Assembly (NCBI GenBank): GCA_004802725.1
Contig: SGPM01000020.1
Span: forward strand, 62,001 to 126,000
From: Antrodiella citrinella
Lineage: Eukaryota > Basidiomycota > Agaricomycetes > Polyporales > Steccherinaceae
DNA: 64,000 nucleotides
Reading direction: 5' to 3'
The notes under the pieces are model-generated. The model worked only from the letters and a program-made list of their open reading frames with translations. It had not been told where the DNA came from and did no database searches. The position numbers were made by a program, and so were the translations under genes. Numbering within the stretch: the stretch's first letter is position 1; every line of letters begins with the position of its first letter. Shown here piece after piece: positions 12,413 through 24,900 of this stretch.

Positions 12413-15400
12413 CTATGAGCTTCCGCCAGTTAAGCCTGGAGGGAAACCATTGAAATCGACTTGATCTTGGACGGTCTGTCCATTGACAGTGTACACCAAT
12501 CGAAGTCGCAGTCGGACGCTTGCCTGCAACATGCGCAAGTTCCGGGGTGATGGTCAGTCATGAAGGACGGGAAAGACGCAAAAGAAGATAAACTCACACC
12601 AGCAGGGGCGATGACACGCATTTGCTGCGTCTCGGTTGCGCCTGGGCTAACGTCCGGACTCGAAATGGGAAGCATCTGAAGTTGTTGTGACTATAAAAAA
12701 GAGCATCGCGGCAGCCCCGTCCTCCGTCAGCTTCGAGGATCATCACGATGCTCCGATAATTACGACTCACCTTCGGAACGGCTGCTTGGAAGTTCAGCCC
12801 TGACACGGGCGTCGAGCCTGCCACGAATCGCGCTAGAATATTCACAACACCAGGACGCTGTGGCGACGTTTGCGGCGTCAGCGTGATTCGCAGCTCGTTC
12901 TTGTCGTACGCGGGGTATGCCGTCAGCCGTGCTGCAGCAGGTGCGGCTGGTGCTTGAGCAGCTGGCGTTGGCGCTTGTTGAGCTTGGGTGAACAAGGATG
13001 CGGCGGATGACGCTGCGGTTGCGGATGGGGCGGAGGAGGAGGACGAGTCGAACAGACCGAGAATGTCTTGGACTGTACTGCGTGGAGCTGGTGCACCACC
13101 GTTCGGTGTCGACGGGGTGGATGAACTGCCGAAGATCTCGGCAAGGAGAGCTTGGTTGTTGCTGGCAATCGCGGCACCGTTGACGGCACTTGTGGAACTC
13201 GAGGACGCAGGAAGGTCGTCCCCCAAGAGATCACCCTGCAATGATGTGTGAGCTGGCAGAGTCTGATGTTCCAACGATGGCGGGTACTTACATCCTTTGC
13301 AGGTTGCACGGATCCAACGGGCTTGTTTTCACTGACTATAGCCACCTCCGTTAGTGAGGAAATGACGAGGACTCAACGAAATACGAACCGACACCCATGA
13401 CGGTGGCCTTCAGCTCTGGTGCAGGCATCCTCTCGAGCACACCCGACCTTACATCACCCAAGGCAAACAAACTCGCATACTCCACGGCTCTTTGCTGAAT
13501 TTCCAACTCGGTACTCGTCGTGTACGATGCCAGCAATGTCTGTACCCGGTCCTGCTGCGCTGAAGAAGTAGTAGGCCGACACGAAATCTTGGTGAGAGCC
13601 GTGAGCACAAATTGGCGGGTGAGGTAGTTGGCGTAAGGCGAGTCAAGGACCGAGATAAGAAGGTCAATCAATTCGACATCGGTCACCAACTTGGGCTGCT
13701 CCTCGTCTACCAGACCACCTTCCAGCAGAACGTCGTTATATTCGCCGATGATCCATGTGGCTGCCAGTGTGAGCGACTCTTGTGAGATGTCAGCGCGGAG
13801 GGCGTTATATAGCTTGGACGCAGTGTAGGCCTGCAGTTCTGGTGTATGGGCGACGAGACGGATGAATCCAGATAGAATCTCTTCCCTCACGGAGTTGCCG
13901 GCCTACAATCACCGTCACTTCACCGTAAATCGGAGCGCGAAGAGCAGGAGAACGCACCAGCTTCAACACGCGCAATACTGAATCGATATGCCACCTCTTG
14001 TTCGGTGCGAAACGTTCAGCCGCTAATGAAATTTGTGTCGTCATGCCCAGCTTGAACTCATCGTCCGCAACTTCCAGGAATGCCAGTAGTTCTCTGATAA
14101 GTATGCGAACGTTCTGCTCGTTGATGAGAGCATACGAAAGTTCGAGTGCACGCCGTCGGATGGAAATGTCACCGTCGCGCAGACAGTCTAGAATAATGTT
14201 GCGATGTCGCTGTACGGCGTTCGTGTCGATCGAGACGACTTTGTTAAGAGTGTTCAGAGCGACGTATCTGTGAATTATGTTCGCCTCTTGCACATATTCA
14301 GAGCGAAGTGTATTGTACGTACCGGATGTTGTTGTCTCGGTTGGAGAGGAACTTGCCCAAAATGTTGATTGCCATAACGCGAAGACCACTATCTGCCTCA
14401 ATCTCCAGGACAGTCATTACAGTCTCGTACAATATAGAGTTGCCGACGTTCTTTGACGAATCGGTATTTGTGGCGACCTGGGACTGGTCGTGAGAATACT
14501 ATCACCATTGTACACGCTTCACGAACCTGCGCCAAGATATCGTTCATGGTCTCACTGGCTTGAGGGTCATTTTTGCCTAGCAATCGAAGTAGCCGCAGTA
14601 TCTTCACTTGTAGGAAAGGATCTGTGATGCCTGAGACGTCGTGTTCGGGACTGTAACCTGTGGTGACCAGGGACTTTAGATGTCTAACAAGCAATGGTAC
14701 GGCCTAAGACATGCTGTCAGTAATCGGGGACGCGATGGGGGTATGTACAACACGATGACACACGTTACGGAATTCTTCTAGGACAGCAGGATCTGTCTGG
14801 CACATCTCAATGACAAGAGTGATAGCAGTCAAGAGGACACCGTGATTTCGGTCGGCAAGGAGGTTTTTTGCCTTGCTCACGAAATGATCAGCGAGGTCCG
14901 GAACCTTCTTAACCACTCGCAGTCCACACAAGGCAGCCTACGGCCATTTCAGTAGACGGTCCGGCGTTTGTGCAGTTCCTGAATGACGCACCTTTTTCCG
15001 GATGTATGTATTGCTCGAGCCCAACAACTTCTCTATCTCGTTAGCCAAGTCACGAGACATCTCCTCCGAGGCAATATCTGCGAATGTGCACAGCGCGAGG
15101 CCGACGGCGTACATGTTCGAGTGGTTCATGTCACTGTAGGATCCATGAGTACATAAACTCGGAAGATCAAGGATTCTACGCACTTCTTCAACGAGTTCGT
15201 GACCAGGGTCAGCACTTCCTGGCTCTCATCCAGCAATAGCATAATTCCCAAGTATCCCAAGCGTTTGTCTCCGAAGCGTGGGCTAGCGACAAGTTTCAGA
15301 CACTCCATCTGCCCGAAGTGTGCCTCGGATCCGAGCATGTGGATGTAGAGTAGCTTGGCGACATTGTTGTGTCTTGCGTACGAGTCCTCCTCCCTAAAAG

Positions 15401-15608
15401 AGGCACGGATAGCGGCCGACTCTTGTTTGATAAGGGCCCGTTCATCGGCGACAGTCTGCAAGTCGTACAAGTCAGTATCATGATAATCAAACTGAGAGTA
15501 GGCTTACTTTGCAAGCACGGATACCCTTGATTAGGGCTAGAACAATGTCAGACAATCCAGGTCATCCACAAGCATGGTTTGCTCACCTTTCAAGTTGTGA
15601 TATACCAT
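12413..15608 (-). CDS. APL4: AP-1 complex subunit gamma (gamma-adaptin)
   Basis: This is the large gamma subunit of the clathrin adaptor AP-1, which sorts cargo between the trans-Golgi network and endosomes. The start is a 22-nt first exon (15587-15608) reading MVYHNLK, which splices to [21 protein letters not shown], the canonical gamma-adaptin beginning. The trunk (adaptin N domain) follows through many short exons, with [38 protein letters not shown] and [13 protein letters not shown] repeats. A serine/alanine-rich hinge near 12950-13260 precedes the gamma-ear domain ([13 protein letters not shown], then RVIAPAG). The last exon ends [13 protein letters not shown]. About a dozen introns are needed. 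It diverges from the forkhead gene over roughly 250 bp. The AAGAB-like gene at 43.8 kb encodes its likely assembly chaperone. Confidence 0.93.
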
Positions 15609-15858
15609 CGTGGTCGGTCGTTGTCGTCGTACTCAACGTTGCCGGCGGACGTTCTACAGCAGCAGCAGTGATTTGGGCGCTTCGGAGCAGCGGGAGAGGT
15701 GTAACAGTCACCGTGATTATGACGTGTGACATGTACAACGGTGTCACTGCCTTCTCACCGAGCGATTGTCACTCTCTGTACACCTCCTTGACTACTCGTC
15801 CTTTCGCGTCGTACACAAACACCCACATCCATCAAACAACGCGACACATCCGCGGGAC
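15609..15858. promoter_or_regulatory. Shared divergent promoter, AP-1 gamma / forkhead gene
   Basis: The 250 bp separate two head-to-head ATG codons, so both promoters and both 5' leaders must fit here. No TATA box is obvious. The segment contains several GTCGT/ACGTC words. Assignment rests only on gene arrangement. Confidence 0.4.
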
Positions 15859-18595
15859 ATGGCAGACCCGCAGTCTCAGGATCCCCCGTCGCCAGTGTCT
15901 CTGTTGTTGCAGACACTCGGAATGACGCGAGGCGATCTCATGCAACACGCCGAAAACATGAAGAGTTTCCTCCAGACAGAACAGAACTCCCTCCGCGCAA
16001 TCTCGAACCAAACTGAAACGGTGGCGCCTCAGAGCTCAAATACACGTGCAGCCAGTCGTTCGCGCAACCCTTCCTTCTCGAATAACGCGTGTGCCCCACC
16101 GATCCGTCCTGCGTCGCCCCCAGTCACACCCGTCAAGACGGAACCCGTGGAACGAGGCATTCCGCGCCAGATGGACACCATGGAATTGATTATGGAACAG
16201 AAGGATAGACAGAAGAGAAAAGAACGCCGTGGTACGTCTCTAATCTTTCGTGCAAGATGGCCATAACAACTGATCCAAGACGTAATCCACCCCTCAGAAT
16301 CTGCATCTCGTTCGAAGGACACTCGACGCGTCGAGCTGCCTGAAGTCGAGAGCCCCTCTCCACCACAAGTGAGTGCAGCGCGTGTTTTGGTCCAGAAACG
16401 AAAATTGACCCCTCGGCGTGCCACAAGACACCAGTAGATACCCCTCATCACTACCGCTACTACAGTGAGCGTGTATTGGACGAAGCTTCGGGCTCAAAGA
16501 CCACACCCGTAAGTAGCAGAAAACAGTCACACATTACACCTATCTGATGCCCTCATGTAGGATCCGTTCATCCTCACAAACGCGTATCTAGAGACACCAA
16601 CACGGAAGACGCCGCGAGCCCGTCTTCCCGCGTTCAAAGCCCCACAGACACCTTCCAGGTTCCCCAAGACACCCTCGCGCCCGGCGCATCTCTATGAACC
16701 ATCTTCCTCTCGAGCATCGACCCCTATGTCTAGTCCTGCTAGGATCGTCAACCTTGTCTCTTCACCTGGACCGATGCGGCCAGTGCCTCAAATCGAAGAT
16801 TCTCCTGAGGATTTGCCTTACACCGTACCTCCAGGTCCTTATCCTCGCGAGAAACCTGACGCGTCTTACGCTGCCATCATCGGGCAGGCTATAATGGCTT
16901 CACCCGACCATCGTCTTGCACTGCAGGACATCTACGAATGGATCACCACCGTATACCCCTACTACCAGCGCGGGGAACAGACGTGGATGAATTCTGTCCG
17001 ACATGCGTTGAGTACCATGGCGGTGTTCCGCAAAGTCCCCCGTACTCGGATGGAGGGCAAAAGTCTGTGGGCCATCTTCGACCAGGACGTACCGTGCTTC
17101 GCAGACGGTGGCTTCAGGAAGTCTCTCTGCGCGGACATGGTCAAGATCAAGACCGAATCCTCCAAGCCGGGACCGAAGAAGCGCGGGACCATGGAGGAAG
17201 CTATCTCTCGTAATGCAAAGCGACGTAAGACTAGTATTACTGGTCGCGATGTCTATGGCAACCCAGTGCCTCCGCTCATGTCTGGGCCCGTCCTGCAGCC
17301 TTTCTACTCTGTCCTTCCTGGCACCCACCACCAGCCGTACTACGGAACCTACATGCCTGCTCAGCCTCTGCCAGCAGAGGTCGTGTTCCCCCCTCTCCCA
17401 CCATCATCCAATTATTCGCACCTTGTAGCCATGAAAACGGCATCTGCTGTATCCTCTCGTTCTGCATCCGTGGATGCGTCTTCTGTTGCGCCGTCCTCAT
17501 CCTATGATAGCGTTCCTTCTAGTCACGAGCCTTCCCCAGCTCCTTCTTCCTCTGTCACCTCATCCAGCGTCCCAGAACTCAGCCCCGACGACGGGGCATC
17601 TTCCAGCCCTCCTCTACCCGAGGTGTCAAATTGCGATCCTCAATCTGCCAATGTGTTTATGGATACTCAAGCGCTTGAACCAGAGATTGCGGACCCCGAC
17701 GCTGACTTTGAGAAATGGCTTGCAGACCCCGTCGAGGAGGCAGTCGCACCACATATGACTCTGTTACGTGGATTCAGCGAGAGTAAAGGCTCTCCCGAGG
17801 GATTGAATGCTAGTACCGCGCGAAGACGAGCAGGAAAGGTAAGCAACCCAGTGGTTCAAGAAAAAATTGCTGTACTCATATGTTGTGCGGCAGATGCCTG
17901 CGCTACCAGTACCCACATCCCCGACACTAGAGCGACGTGCAGCAGCAAAGCAGAAAACCTCTTCCACTCGAGCTTTGCCCAATCTCACATCTCTCGTCTC
18001 TCAACGGGCCTCCTCGTCACGCGAAATGCTGAGACCCAGCACACCGCCGCGCCGCCCATGCACCCCTCCCCGGAAGCGCAAAGCATCCTCCAGCCCACAA
18101 CACTCTCCCCAACGCACGCCCGTCTCTCATTCTCGTTCCCGTCGCAAATCACCCTCGCCGCCACACGAGCTGCCCATCGCGTCGATGCTCAGCCCGGAAC
18201 TCATGCGCACGCCCTCGCGCAAACGCGTTCCTTCCTCTTCCTCAGGCAGTGCTCCCCGCCCTGGGTCCGGTCCAGGTTCCGGTTCAGCCAATAAATCTCC
18301 ACACATGCCCTTCTCCCTTTCCCCCTTCGCGCCCGTCACGCCCAAACGCATGCCCCTCTCAGGTTCGAACGACTGGTCGCCGTTCAGGACGCCGCTGTCC
18401 GCCCGGCGGCTGTTCGACCCGCACGATCCTGCAACGCTCTTGGATGATGAGCTGACAAGGTTGAACAATAATCAGGCGCAGAGAGGATTGCAGGAGGAGA
18501 GCCCTTCGGGGTTGTTTGGGAGAGCGGGGAAGGGATTGTTGTATGAGAGTCCGAACCCGCCGGCGAGTCCGGATCGGTGGGAGAGGTATTGGTGA
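15859..18595 (+). CDS. Forkhead-domain transcription factor
   Basis: A nuclear DNA-binding regulator. The start is MADPQSQDPPSP. Short exons run to about 16506, spliced at GTACGT, GTGAGT and GTAAGT donors and containing HHYRYYSERVLDEASG. A long exon from 16561 holds the forkhead (winged-helix) domain: KPDASYAAIIGQAIM, then LQDIYEWITTVYPYY, then the recognition helix region WMNSVRHALS, then GKSLWAIFD. A basic segment (PGPKKRG, AKRRKTS) follows and may be a nuclear localisation signal. An intron at about 17840-17892 leads to a Ser/Pro/Arg-rich tail with many SP and TP sites (LRPSTPPRRPCTPPRKRK), suggesting CDK/MAPK phosphorylation. The domain is related to fungal Fkh/Hcm1/Sep1 factors, but the specific orthologue cannot be decided by eye. 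Confidence 0.88.
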
Positions 18596-19391
18596 TCTGT
18601 GACTGGGGACGGGGGGTGTGTATCCTCGGTCCGTCGTTGTTTCTGCATTGGTTGTGTTTCTCCAGTCATTTCCAAACCTTGTCATTTTATTTCTACTGTT
18701 GGTCCATCAGCCTCCACCGTGTACACACGAGCGACAATTTCGGAACCGGAACAACACTGTGTAATTATTGCAACATATTTCCTTCATCTAAAACATCAAA
18801 CTCTGCGTACTTTTTACTACACAAATACTATGAGGTTGTTCTTTCCCTTGGATATATAATTATGTCGTTGAATGAAACTCCCCTGCTGTACGAAAACAAC
18901 CCATACATCGTTAGACTCGCGTGGCCAGCCCGTTCGAGCTCAAAGTTTTCGAGCCTAATACACCGTAGTCTCAAATCAAAATCCTACACCTGCACGCACC
19001 ATGTGAGAGGATACTTACACCGCAAAGCAAAAAGGCGCTGTCAACACCGTTGGCGCTAATCTACTAGTGAGGGAAGCAATACCTAGACGACGAGTCGTCG
19101 ACGACAAGGCAAGGCTGAAAAAAACCAGAAAGAGGCGGATCCCGGAGGGATGAGGTAGTGATACGGATATAATATTTGGAAAGTTGAAACCATGACAATG
19201 GTAGATTGAAAAGAGAAGGAATGCAGGCATCAGGATATACAACTAGACACATGACAAGGAAGGAAGCAAGGCGATAAGCGTGACACGTAACGAGGAGGAA
19301 AACATGAAGACACGAGCGAGGCGGGTGAGATGTTGCATGTGTGCCGCTATCACCGGAAACACCATGAATGAAGCGGAGGGAAGAAGCCAGA
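18596..19391. other. Intergenic between forkhead gene and vWA pseudogene
   Basis: About 800 bp holding the forkhead 3' UTR and the downstream side of the vWA relic. ORFs here overlap one another on both strands and have no family signature. I see no repeat or RNA gene. Confidence 0.45.
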
Positions 19392-20800
19392 TCATTCGCG
19401 GACGACCCAATCCGTACTCCGAGATACCAGCTCGAAGTCGGTCGTCCAGAACAACCTCTCGATAGCACTCGGGCCGCTCCAGCTTTTTTGGTCTCTAACG
19501 ACCATCGCCTGAAGGGAAAGACGATATGAGTACAACATATTCAAGCGAACGTCAGAAAAACCACATACTTGTGGAGCGCCGAGATTGCGCTGATCGAGGG
19601 CAAACAGATTCACATTGAGATTTGCATATCCTGTAAGACCGACTGAATCACCCTCGCAGTCAATATCACCAACACGTTCTTACAGTTCCACGACGCAGAG
19701 CCATCACGCCCAGTCGGGATGCTCTGCGTGATGTTCTGCAACACCGTGTGCAGGATCCACCACGTTTCGCTGAGCAGCTTTTGCGCCTGGGGATAGTTCT
19801 TCCGCGAGACGAGTTCGAGCGCACGCGTGATCATGTCAGCTGTGAAAAGCTCGGATGATGACAGTATCTGAGATGCTGTGATTCACAGGCGTGCGTGGTC
19901 GGCTTCCGATGTTGGGTACTACCAGGGCGACTGCGAGCAGGACAGGGGGCTCGAGGCGCGAGACATGCTTCGCGGCACCGGGGTCGAAGAACGAGCCGTC
20001 CACCTCGTCGGTCATGCAGCCCATCATACAGCCGGGAAGGTAAGGGTCGCGGAACATCATGGCGTCCAACCCCATACGCTGGTTGGACTGGTCTGTGGCG
20101 TTCATATGCCTCTACCCGGCCGGTGACTGAGACGACACATGGCGTGCAACATCGTTGTTTTCCAGCTCGAGCTCCACCAGCATCTCCTTCCGTTCTCCAT
20201 ACCTGATCTCACAAATCTCCGCGTCAACGTCCCGACAGTCTGAAGACAGAATCGCCGTAGGACCGCGCGGATCCGAAACCGCTGTCTGACGTGCACCTTC
20301 ATGTTGGAGGCCCCGATAGACATCATACCACTGATACAGCACACCAGACAGTCTCGGAGGTCGTACCAGTACTCCAAAAGGGTATACGTGCCGTTGGTGT
20401 AGCTAAAAATGAGCTAGAGCGACGCGGGGTCGTGAGAGCGTCCGTAGCCAGGACTTTTGCAGCCTCAGCTCGTTCCAGGACCAAGTCCACCGCACGCCGT
20501 GTCGTGTCTTCCGCGTGGCTAGTCAGCACCATGCCCGGCACTGGGTTGTGTGACTTGCGTTGACACCACGTCGCGCCCTACGAGGATATGACTAGAGCTG
20601 TCTTTGGTGGGCGACGTCCACAATATGTTCCGCGCACTTGGCCTATGTCTCTCATGCAAACTAACGTCCACATGTTGGGAACTCGGCAGCAAGACAGAAG
20701 ATATGACTCCGGACTCTCGAAGTCTCGCCGAGAGGATCTGCTGAAACTTGAAAGCCCTAGTTGGGGTCTTGAACAGCCTCGATGCAGACAAGGTTGCGAG
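19392..20800 (-). pseudogene. Frameshifted vWA-domain protein gene (basidiomycete type)
   Basis: Read on the minus strand, consecutive blocks match a mushroom protein type with a von Willebrand factor A domain. The blocks are GMVLTSHAEDTTRRAVDLVL (about 20520), YTNGTYTLLEYWYDLRDCL (about 20390), NMKVHVRQRFRIRAV, ILSSDCRDVDAEICEIRYGE (about 20240), DEVDGSFFDPG (about 20000), SRKNYPQAQKLL (about 19790) and the C-terminal RDQKSWSGPSAIERLFWTTD with ELVSRSTDWVVRE. The blocks lie in different frames with no room for introns. For example RFRIRAV and GPTAILSSD are contiguous but one frame apart, and another shift follows LQDMQ. Family recognition is from memory of fungal vWA proteins; the shifts are seen directly. 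The 5' part beyond 20600 is weakly preserved. Confidence 0.75.
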
Positions 20801-21963
20801 CCTCTATGCTGCAAATCTTGCAGAGCACGAACGTGCCATGGTGTCGCTCGCCAGCGATGATTCACCCCCAGGTGTTAGTAGAGCGGGAGACGGCATGGAC
20901 GATGGAGGAGTGAGTGCTGATGAAGAGTCAAACGAGGACGAAGAATAAGTTGCAATTTCAAGTTAAACAACCATAGTCTCCGTGGCAAACTATAACGACG
21001 TTTAATGACAGTCGATAAAACTATATATGTCGAGGACGATTCGGTAGTATCGGTACCATATTCCTCGCGAGCGCTAATACCTCTCCCAGCCAAATCTTCC
21101 ACGTGGACGGCTTTTGAACCGGCGTTGCCCCTACCCAATGATCAGTTGAAACGACCCATGCACAACTCGCTCGCTGCGCGAGCGTCGTCCACCTGGGACG
21201 AGCAGGAGGGGGAAGGACGACTCGAAGTCAAGAAACTTGCGAAAACATGGACAGGTGAACGAAAGGGGGAAGAGCCATGCGAGCCCGTCCAAAAATTGTA
21301 TGCTCGGTCACTGGCATCTGGGTTTGAAAAAACAAGAGACGCTGAGCAAAGATAAGAACTGAAGGAAGTAAGAACACAAAGGTGGTGACAAGACCCACTA
21401 CCAAGGTAGCGGGGATATTTGTTCCACTTGTGACTGTGCGAAGGTGGTGCGAAGGACGGGGTTTCGATATCGAGACTTCTATCCATCCACAACTTGAAAC
21501 TGAGTTCCCTACCATTGCATGTACCACCACCACCTTGGTCCATGTATCTGAATAACCATATATCTCATCCCGACCACTGGCCACTACATATTCATCATCG
21601 CGTCGTCTTTACCTGAGTCATCTGAGTCCTTGTCCGTGAGTTCTGCAATCCACGACCCCATTATGATGACCTCATGACTGGATCACGATATCGATTTGTC
21701 GGTGGGAATCTTCTCCTTGTACTTGCTTTGTCGAAGTTCGTCGTTTGGTTTTGCTTCGTATACACAGCTTTGCTCAATTTTGTGTTCTCTATCGTGTATG
21801 ACTAGGAAATGTCATTTGCCGATAGCTACTAGATACGGTATTCGTGGTTGTTTTAGGGGTCAATGCATTCTGACCTCGCGACGTATCCTACGCAATGTCC
21901 AAGCTACCACAGAACAATGATAGATGTCCACCCAGTACACAAAGACTCCAGTATCCGTAGGCC
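20801..21963. other. Intergenic upstream of vWA relic
   Basis: Between the vWA pseudogene and the DNA ligase IV stop codon. One ORF at 21005-21355 (+) is open for 116 codons but has no recognisable domain. The facing strand is open over much the same interval, so neither is convincing. No repeat is obvious. Confidence 0.4.
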
Positions 21964-24900
21964 CTAGGGCGCAAATGCGTCCTCGTCCAAAAGGGTCTCC
22001 TCGTCCAAGCAAGCGTGGATGAAATCCGCCACGACCAAGTTCTTCCTCTTCGGCCTACCACATACAATAACACGAGAAATCAGCATTCGAGACCAAATAT
22101 TAGGAAGATAAATGAGCAGTATGCACTTTGACGTCCGCTTCATGAGCTCTTCCCTTCGACTTGTATCCCGCTTGTCGAGGACGACATGCGTGAGCTTCGA
22201 TTCGGCCAGCTCTGAGACGAGGCGTCCGCCGTTCTTCGTGATCAGCTCGGAGAGCTCGTCAAATCTGGAAGNGAATTTAGCAACACGATGCGACGAATGT
22301 TGTATATCACTTACAATTTGCTGATGTTGGCTTCGTGTTTGGACTTGACGGACATCCTGTTCTTGCGGGCGTTGTCTGGTGAATCCAAGTAGAAACACCT
22401 GTGGTTATGAAAGGTCAACTTAGTTGATAGACACGCNGCGGGAATGAAGCTAGTACTCACAGATGCTTGAATATGAGCTCCTGGTCGTACTCCATAGCTG
22501 TCTGTTCCTCTCCCATTTTCACTGCCGCCTGAGGCTCGCTCTCTTCTTCCTTGTCCTGCGGAAAGTCAACGTCGACTCATGACACAGANATANAGCACTC
22601 TGAGCACTTACCACATTCATAGAATCCTCCTCCTGCACATCACCACTCCCGCTCCCGCTGGCTTCAGGCACATTCAACCAACCGTCTTCGTCTTCATCTT
22701 CCGCAGCAGCGTCCTCTGGGGCCACCTGCACGTCCTCGTTGTCAGAGTCGTTTTCATCCTCCGTCTCCGACTCGGTCTCGCTGTCAGCTTCGTTGGNAGA
22801 CTTGGGCGCAGGTGCNACCTTGAACCAATCTGACAAGCCGTCTTCCTCCGATGCGAGCGCGGGCGCGTCTTTCTGGTCGGCCTGTATCTTGTTACTGGAA
22901 GGCTGAGACGGTCCAGGAGTAGAGTTTGAAGCGGCANGTTCGTCCTCGTCCTCTGTCTCAGAATCGTCGTCACCGTTGTACTCTTCTGACGCTTCTCTTG
23001 TTTCTGTGGCATGAAANAAGTATCTACGAAGAACGACAGTCAGATCACGAGTTTCATATGCTGTAGTCAAATTTGGAACGTACTTCTTTGTCATNTTCAC
23101 TAGTGACCCCTTCTTGATACTGTCATNNATCCATGACGGTTTGATAATGTCATGTTTGCCCTTGTTCATGATCATCTTGATGTCGTACGCTATATGTGGT
23201 TTGAGTGTCTCGTTCTTCCGTATTAACGACAATTTAACGTACGGGTTGTANAACCTCCGTAAGCGACCAGAAGACCCGGCTGGTTCCTAGCAAGCTGGGC
23301 GTAATCGCCTCCGTTGGAGTGAATCCTGACACGAAAATCAGAATCTCAGGANATCATGTATGAAATAGGCGGCTTACAATTTGAGAAGCTCCTTCTTGTC
23401 TTCTTCACCCGTTTTGGATTTCGGATCTGACATCACGACTACGCGTTGCGGTCAAAATAAGTCTCACANGCGAAGCGAATGCTAACGCACCGAACTTGAG
23501 ACCTTTGAAAAGCTTGGTCTCCTTCTTGACGTCCTTCAGATCCTCGACNCCTTGGTACTCGGGCAGTACGGTGGGCTAGACCGGGAGTTAGACGTCACGA
23601 ATATTGGAAGTTCACAAAATCTTACGATTTTTACCGTTTTACGTTTCTTCTTGGCTTTGCTCCTATATTTGTNTGTGGTCGGTATGNACTGTCCAAAAGA
23701 CTGTTGGGACTTGCGACTTACCCGTCATCGTCCTCCATCTTCCGCTTCTTGTCAGAGCGTACGCTTTCCAACAGCGCTACACATAAGGTCGTCAGACAGC
23801 TTGCATTCAACAGAAGAAAATTTGATCGCACCTGTTGCAGTCATACAATCAGCAATGGTCAAGTCTTCTCTGATCATGAGTGCCCTAGGGAATCGCATAG
23901 TGAATCCCAAATGGTACTGATCCGTGCTTGTGACTTCCGCTGCTTTCACTTTGAGGATGAAGGAGCTACAAATAAATTCATATTATGAAGCGGAATAAGA
24001 TTGGAGTTTTGGCGACGTACTCCTCTGGCTCCAGGTACACATCGCCCTTGTCTTCTTGACCCTTCTTTGACACTAGCAAGAAAGGCGGTGGGTTCTTAGG
24101 ATCCCAAACTTTCCATGGTTTCGATCGTATCCAGACATAGTCGGCAAACGAAAATCCGGAGCCCACGCGTACGAAGCTGCTGTACCTACACAACCAGAAA
24201 CAATTCAGTATCTTTCAGTGATGCAAACTGTGTATCTCCACGTACTTGAGATCTTCATCTTCCTCGACATGACGTCTGTCATCCAAAACCGCACATATTA
24301 GAGTGGAGACTCCACCAGATCGACGACCAGATCCGTAGTGTCCCGCTACTACTAAGACGTCCACTGTCTCACCCATATTGTCCTGTTTTTATCATCAGTA
24401 CACATATTGTAAGGCGTGCTGAGTTCTTACCATGTACTCTGGCTTGACCTTGATCCAGTCTTTGTTGCGCCCGTTCAAGGTGTACTCTGAGTCCGGATGT
24501 TTCATCACCAAGCCTTCTCCTCGGTTTTCCATGATGATGTCCATCTGCGTCCGAATGTCATGTGCGGTCCGCCCTTCCAGTTCAGTCGTGAACTCTAGAC
24601 GTCCCTTGATCTCGTTGATACACGCACGCAGGTTGCGTTTCCGGAATTTGAGGGACTTGTGCAAGAGGGACATTCCGTTCAGGTAGAGGAGGTCGAAAAC
24701 CTTAACTATAGCGGGCATGAGCACCATGACTGGGATGGAGATATGGACGTGTGAACTCACAGCATGGCCGAGGGTTGTGATCCTTCTTAGATTTGTCTAA
24801 CGCAGCAGTCTTCAAAGTACCGAAAGGTAGATTGCGCTCTGACACTGGGTCCCATACCAGCATTTCCCCGTCCAAGATAATGCTATCAAATCGTCAATGC

